Positions 61,801-64,000 of a DNA stretch of 64,000 nucleotides are shown one piece after another; positions within the stretch are counted from its first letter, which is position 1, and each line of letters begins with the position of its first letter. The notes under the pieces were generated by a model. That model was not told the origin of the DNA. It did no database searches and saw nothing but the letters and a program-made list of their open reading frames with translations. The position numbers and the translations under genes are program-made. This stretch comes from Colletotrichum lupini (taxonomy: Eukaryota > Ascomycota > Sordariomycetes > Glomerellales > Glomerellaceae). The stretch lies in NCBI RefSeq assembly GCF_023278565.1, contig NC_064675.1, forward strand, positions 1,736,001 through 1,800,000, read 5' to 3'.

Positions 61801-64000
61801 GGGGCGCACGAGCTACTTAATATTATAAAATAGTCTATTCGCTAGCCCCGTTAGTCCGGATACGAAAGCGATCGTAATATTTAGGAATATAATATTATAA
61901 ACGCTTATACTAATTATATATAAGCATACTAACGCCTAAAAATAGGCTATAAATAATAAAATAACGTATAGAGAATTACCGTAGGACAATAATTAAAACG
62001 ATATCTTCTGAAGCACTAGGATTATATACTATAATAATAATATTATATTTAACAAATTTACTTATAAATAGAAATGCCGCCGTAATCTTTTAAATACGAA
62101 GTACTTAGCTTACTTAAAATAAGCTTTAAACGCTCGAAATTTTACTAGTTATTTTAGCTCTCTATACGATTTAAAATAGCTATTTCTATCCCTTATCCGC
62201 CGTCTCTTATTTAGTTTTATATAAAAAAGGCGCTCGCTTTAGCTAAAAAAAAAGCCGTATATTACTTATTAAAACCCCTTAGTATCTTAATCCCTTTTTT
62301 ATAATATAGTCTATATAAGAGCGAGCGTAGTTATAATTAAATATAATAATAAATCTATAATAAATACTCTATAAATATCCCCTTTATTCGCTTTAACTCT
62401 AAATAGGCCTACTATAACTTAAAATACCTTATATAAAGAGACTATATAGGCCGTTATTATTATAAAGAGGATAATAATAATAATATCTAGCCCTAGCGAT
62501 ACGAAGTAAAGTAGCCTAAACTTAAGAATAATAAGTAATAGTATAATTAATACTAAAACTAAGCCGAGCCCAGCAAATATAACGGTTTTTAAGTTAGGGT
62601 ATTTCTTTACTAGTTTCTATAGCTATTTAATTTCCTTAGACAAAGGGATAAACGCGGCTAGGTCTTATATTAAGTAAAAGGCATAGCCTAGAATCGCTAC
62701 GCATTTTAAAGCTACGTACGCGTATTTAATACTTATTAATATACTAAATAATAAACTCGTAGTAACTAAGGATTTGCTTAATACGACCGTAGTAATAACC
62801 ACGCTAGCTACGGTACTTTATGCTATTATAATAATAAACCTAACTAAATTAGGGACCTAAATAAAGCGTTTTACTTATTTATATAGCTTTACTACCGTTA
62901 GTCCCGCATTATTAATATAATAAGTTACGTATTAAAATCTATACTATTCCCTTCTTTTTATTCGCTTTATTCTATAAAGTCCTAATAGTTATTATAAGTA
63001 CGACTAATATTAAAACGATATATAGGGCTATAATAATGTTAGAAATTATAGTATTAAAAAAAGGGGCGTAAGAACGAAGATAATAAGTATTTAAAGCCGA
63101 ATCGTAAATCTAAAAAATAATAGGTAATAGTATATATATTATATAAACTCGCTAAGATTATATTAATTTACTTTACGGCTAAGGCCTAGAGTGGTTTATA
63201 AATCTTTATATATATTAGTATATAAGGAGTATTTACTATATATACTTATAGATTTCTAAAGACGTACTAATATTTAGAAGTCTTATTAAATAACTTTCGT
63301 TGAATATTATAAAAAGCACTAATAAGCTCTTAATATATATTAATATATAAATTAAGATATTATTAAAGTCGTTTCTTATTTTTTTATTTAAGTAGCGAGG
63401 TAGAGCTAGTTTAGATAGCTATTATATTATTATACGTAGCTAAAAAACGGATAGGTAAATAAAGGATCCGGAATTTATAGTTTATTATATACTAAACCTA
63501 TATTATATAAACTATATTTAATTTAATTAAGTTATATAGGACGTTTATAACTAAATATATAAAACGTTAATTACGCTAGATTTTATAAATACCTTATTCC
63601 TTATTTTTTTTATTACTATTACTTACGTATTTTATAAATAATATATAGCGCGTATAAACGGGTTCTCTACTTTAATATCGGTATAGCTAGTTAGGGACTA
63701 AGGCTTATATAAGTAACAAACTCCGGCTCCAATAATACTTAATATATTTTAAAGTAGTAATTATCGATTATTAATTTTTTATATAGGAGTTTTATATAAA
63801 CTAAAGTAGTATATAGCTCTTTAGTAACGTCTAGATATCTTAATAGGGGGTTATAATTGTTTTAGAGCCGTTTATAAACTTTTTTAAGCTATACTTATTA
63901 CTTTATTCTATTTCTTTACCCTACTTAAAAACCCTCTAGTAGTATATAAAGAAGTATAAATCGACCCGGCCCCTAGTTATAGTATAAATTATAAATATTA
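52831..64000. other. AT-rich RIP-degraded block 4
   Basis: Eleven kilobases of TA-rich DNA lacking CA and TG, with stops in all frames, run to the window end. Pyrimidine-rich patches lie near 54220-54300 and 57600-57620. A less mutated patch lies at about 59340-59480. No terminal repeats, intact frame or recognisable domain were found. It is presumably a cluster of dead transposons continuing beyond the window. Confidence 0.85.

Noticed and set aside
1..64000. AT-rich blocks as mitochondrial or AT-biased bacterial DNA
   Set aside because: The blocks lack CA and TG but keep CG, carry LTR retrotransposon ends, and join islands of spliceosomal-intron genes; this is RIP-type nuclear DNA.

Overview
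The window looks like nuclear DNA of a filamentous ascomycete (Pezizomycotina) with a two-compartment genome. Small GC-balanced islands sit inside long AT-rich blocks. In the blocks the dinucleotides CA and TG are almost gone, TA is very common, and CG is kept. That is the signature of repeat-induced point mutation (RIP, C to T in CpA). The island genes have short introns (40-63 bp), mostly with CTAAC- or CTGAT-type branch sites, as expected of such fungi. I cannot name the species; a Dothideomycete with isochore-like AT blocks would fit.

Layout: 1-3555 AT block; 3556-4400 small island with a 30-bp imperfect tandem repeat and no secure gene; 4401-18470 AT block with a 172-bp fold-back element, a 13/14-bp minisatellite, a run of 16 G and a solo LTR; 18471-24195 island with an intact BTB/POZ gene (plus strand) and a DUF3435 tyrosine-recombinase gene of the Starship 'captain' family (minus strand); 24196-48700 AT block holding a complete but RIP-ruined Ty3/gypsy-type retrotransposon (29027-36053, 190-bp LTRs, 5-bp target duplication); 48701-52408 island with an intact five-exon NLR-like gene; 52409-52825 two solo LTRs of one family in opposite orientation at the island border; 52831-64000 AT block.

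The two most informative genes were rebuilt by splicing by eye, and both close in frame. The gene at 49861-52125 gives a 686-residue protein: patatin-like phospholipase, then an NB-ARC-type nucleotide-binding domain cut short, then four near-identical 23-residue CCHC zinc-knuckle repeats where fungal NLRs usually carry TPR, ankyrin or WD40 repeats. The gene at 22345-19850 gives a 766-codon DUF3435 protein with a recombinase core and two C-terminal C2H2 fingers. It is interrupted by three in-frame TAG codons, each explainable as CAG to TAG, the change RIP makes.

DUF3435 captains, patatin-like proteins and NLRs are gene families reported together on Starship giant transposons, so the window may hold remains of such elements. 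However, the captain points away from the NLR gene, so one simple element containing both is not supported. Most of the window (about 53 kb) has no intact gene that I can see.
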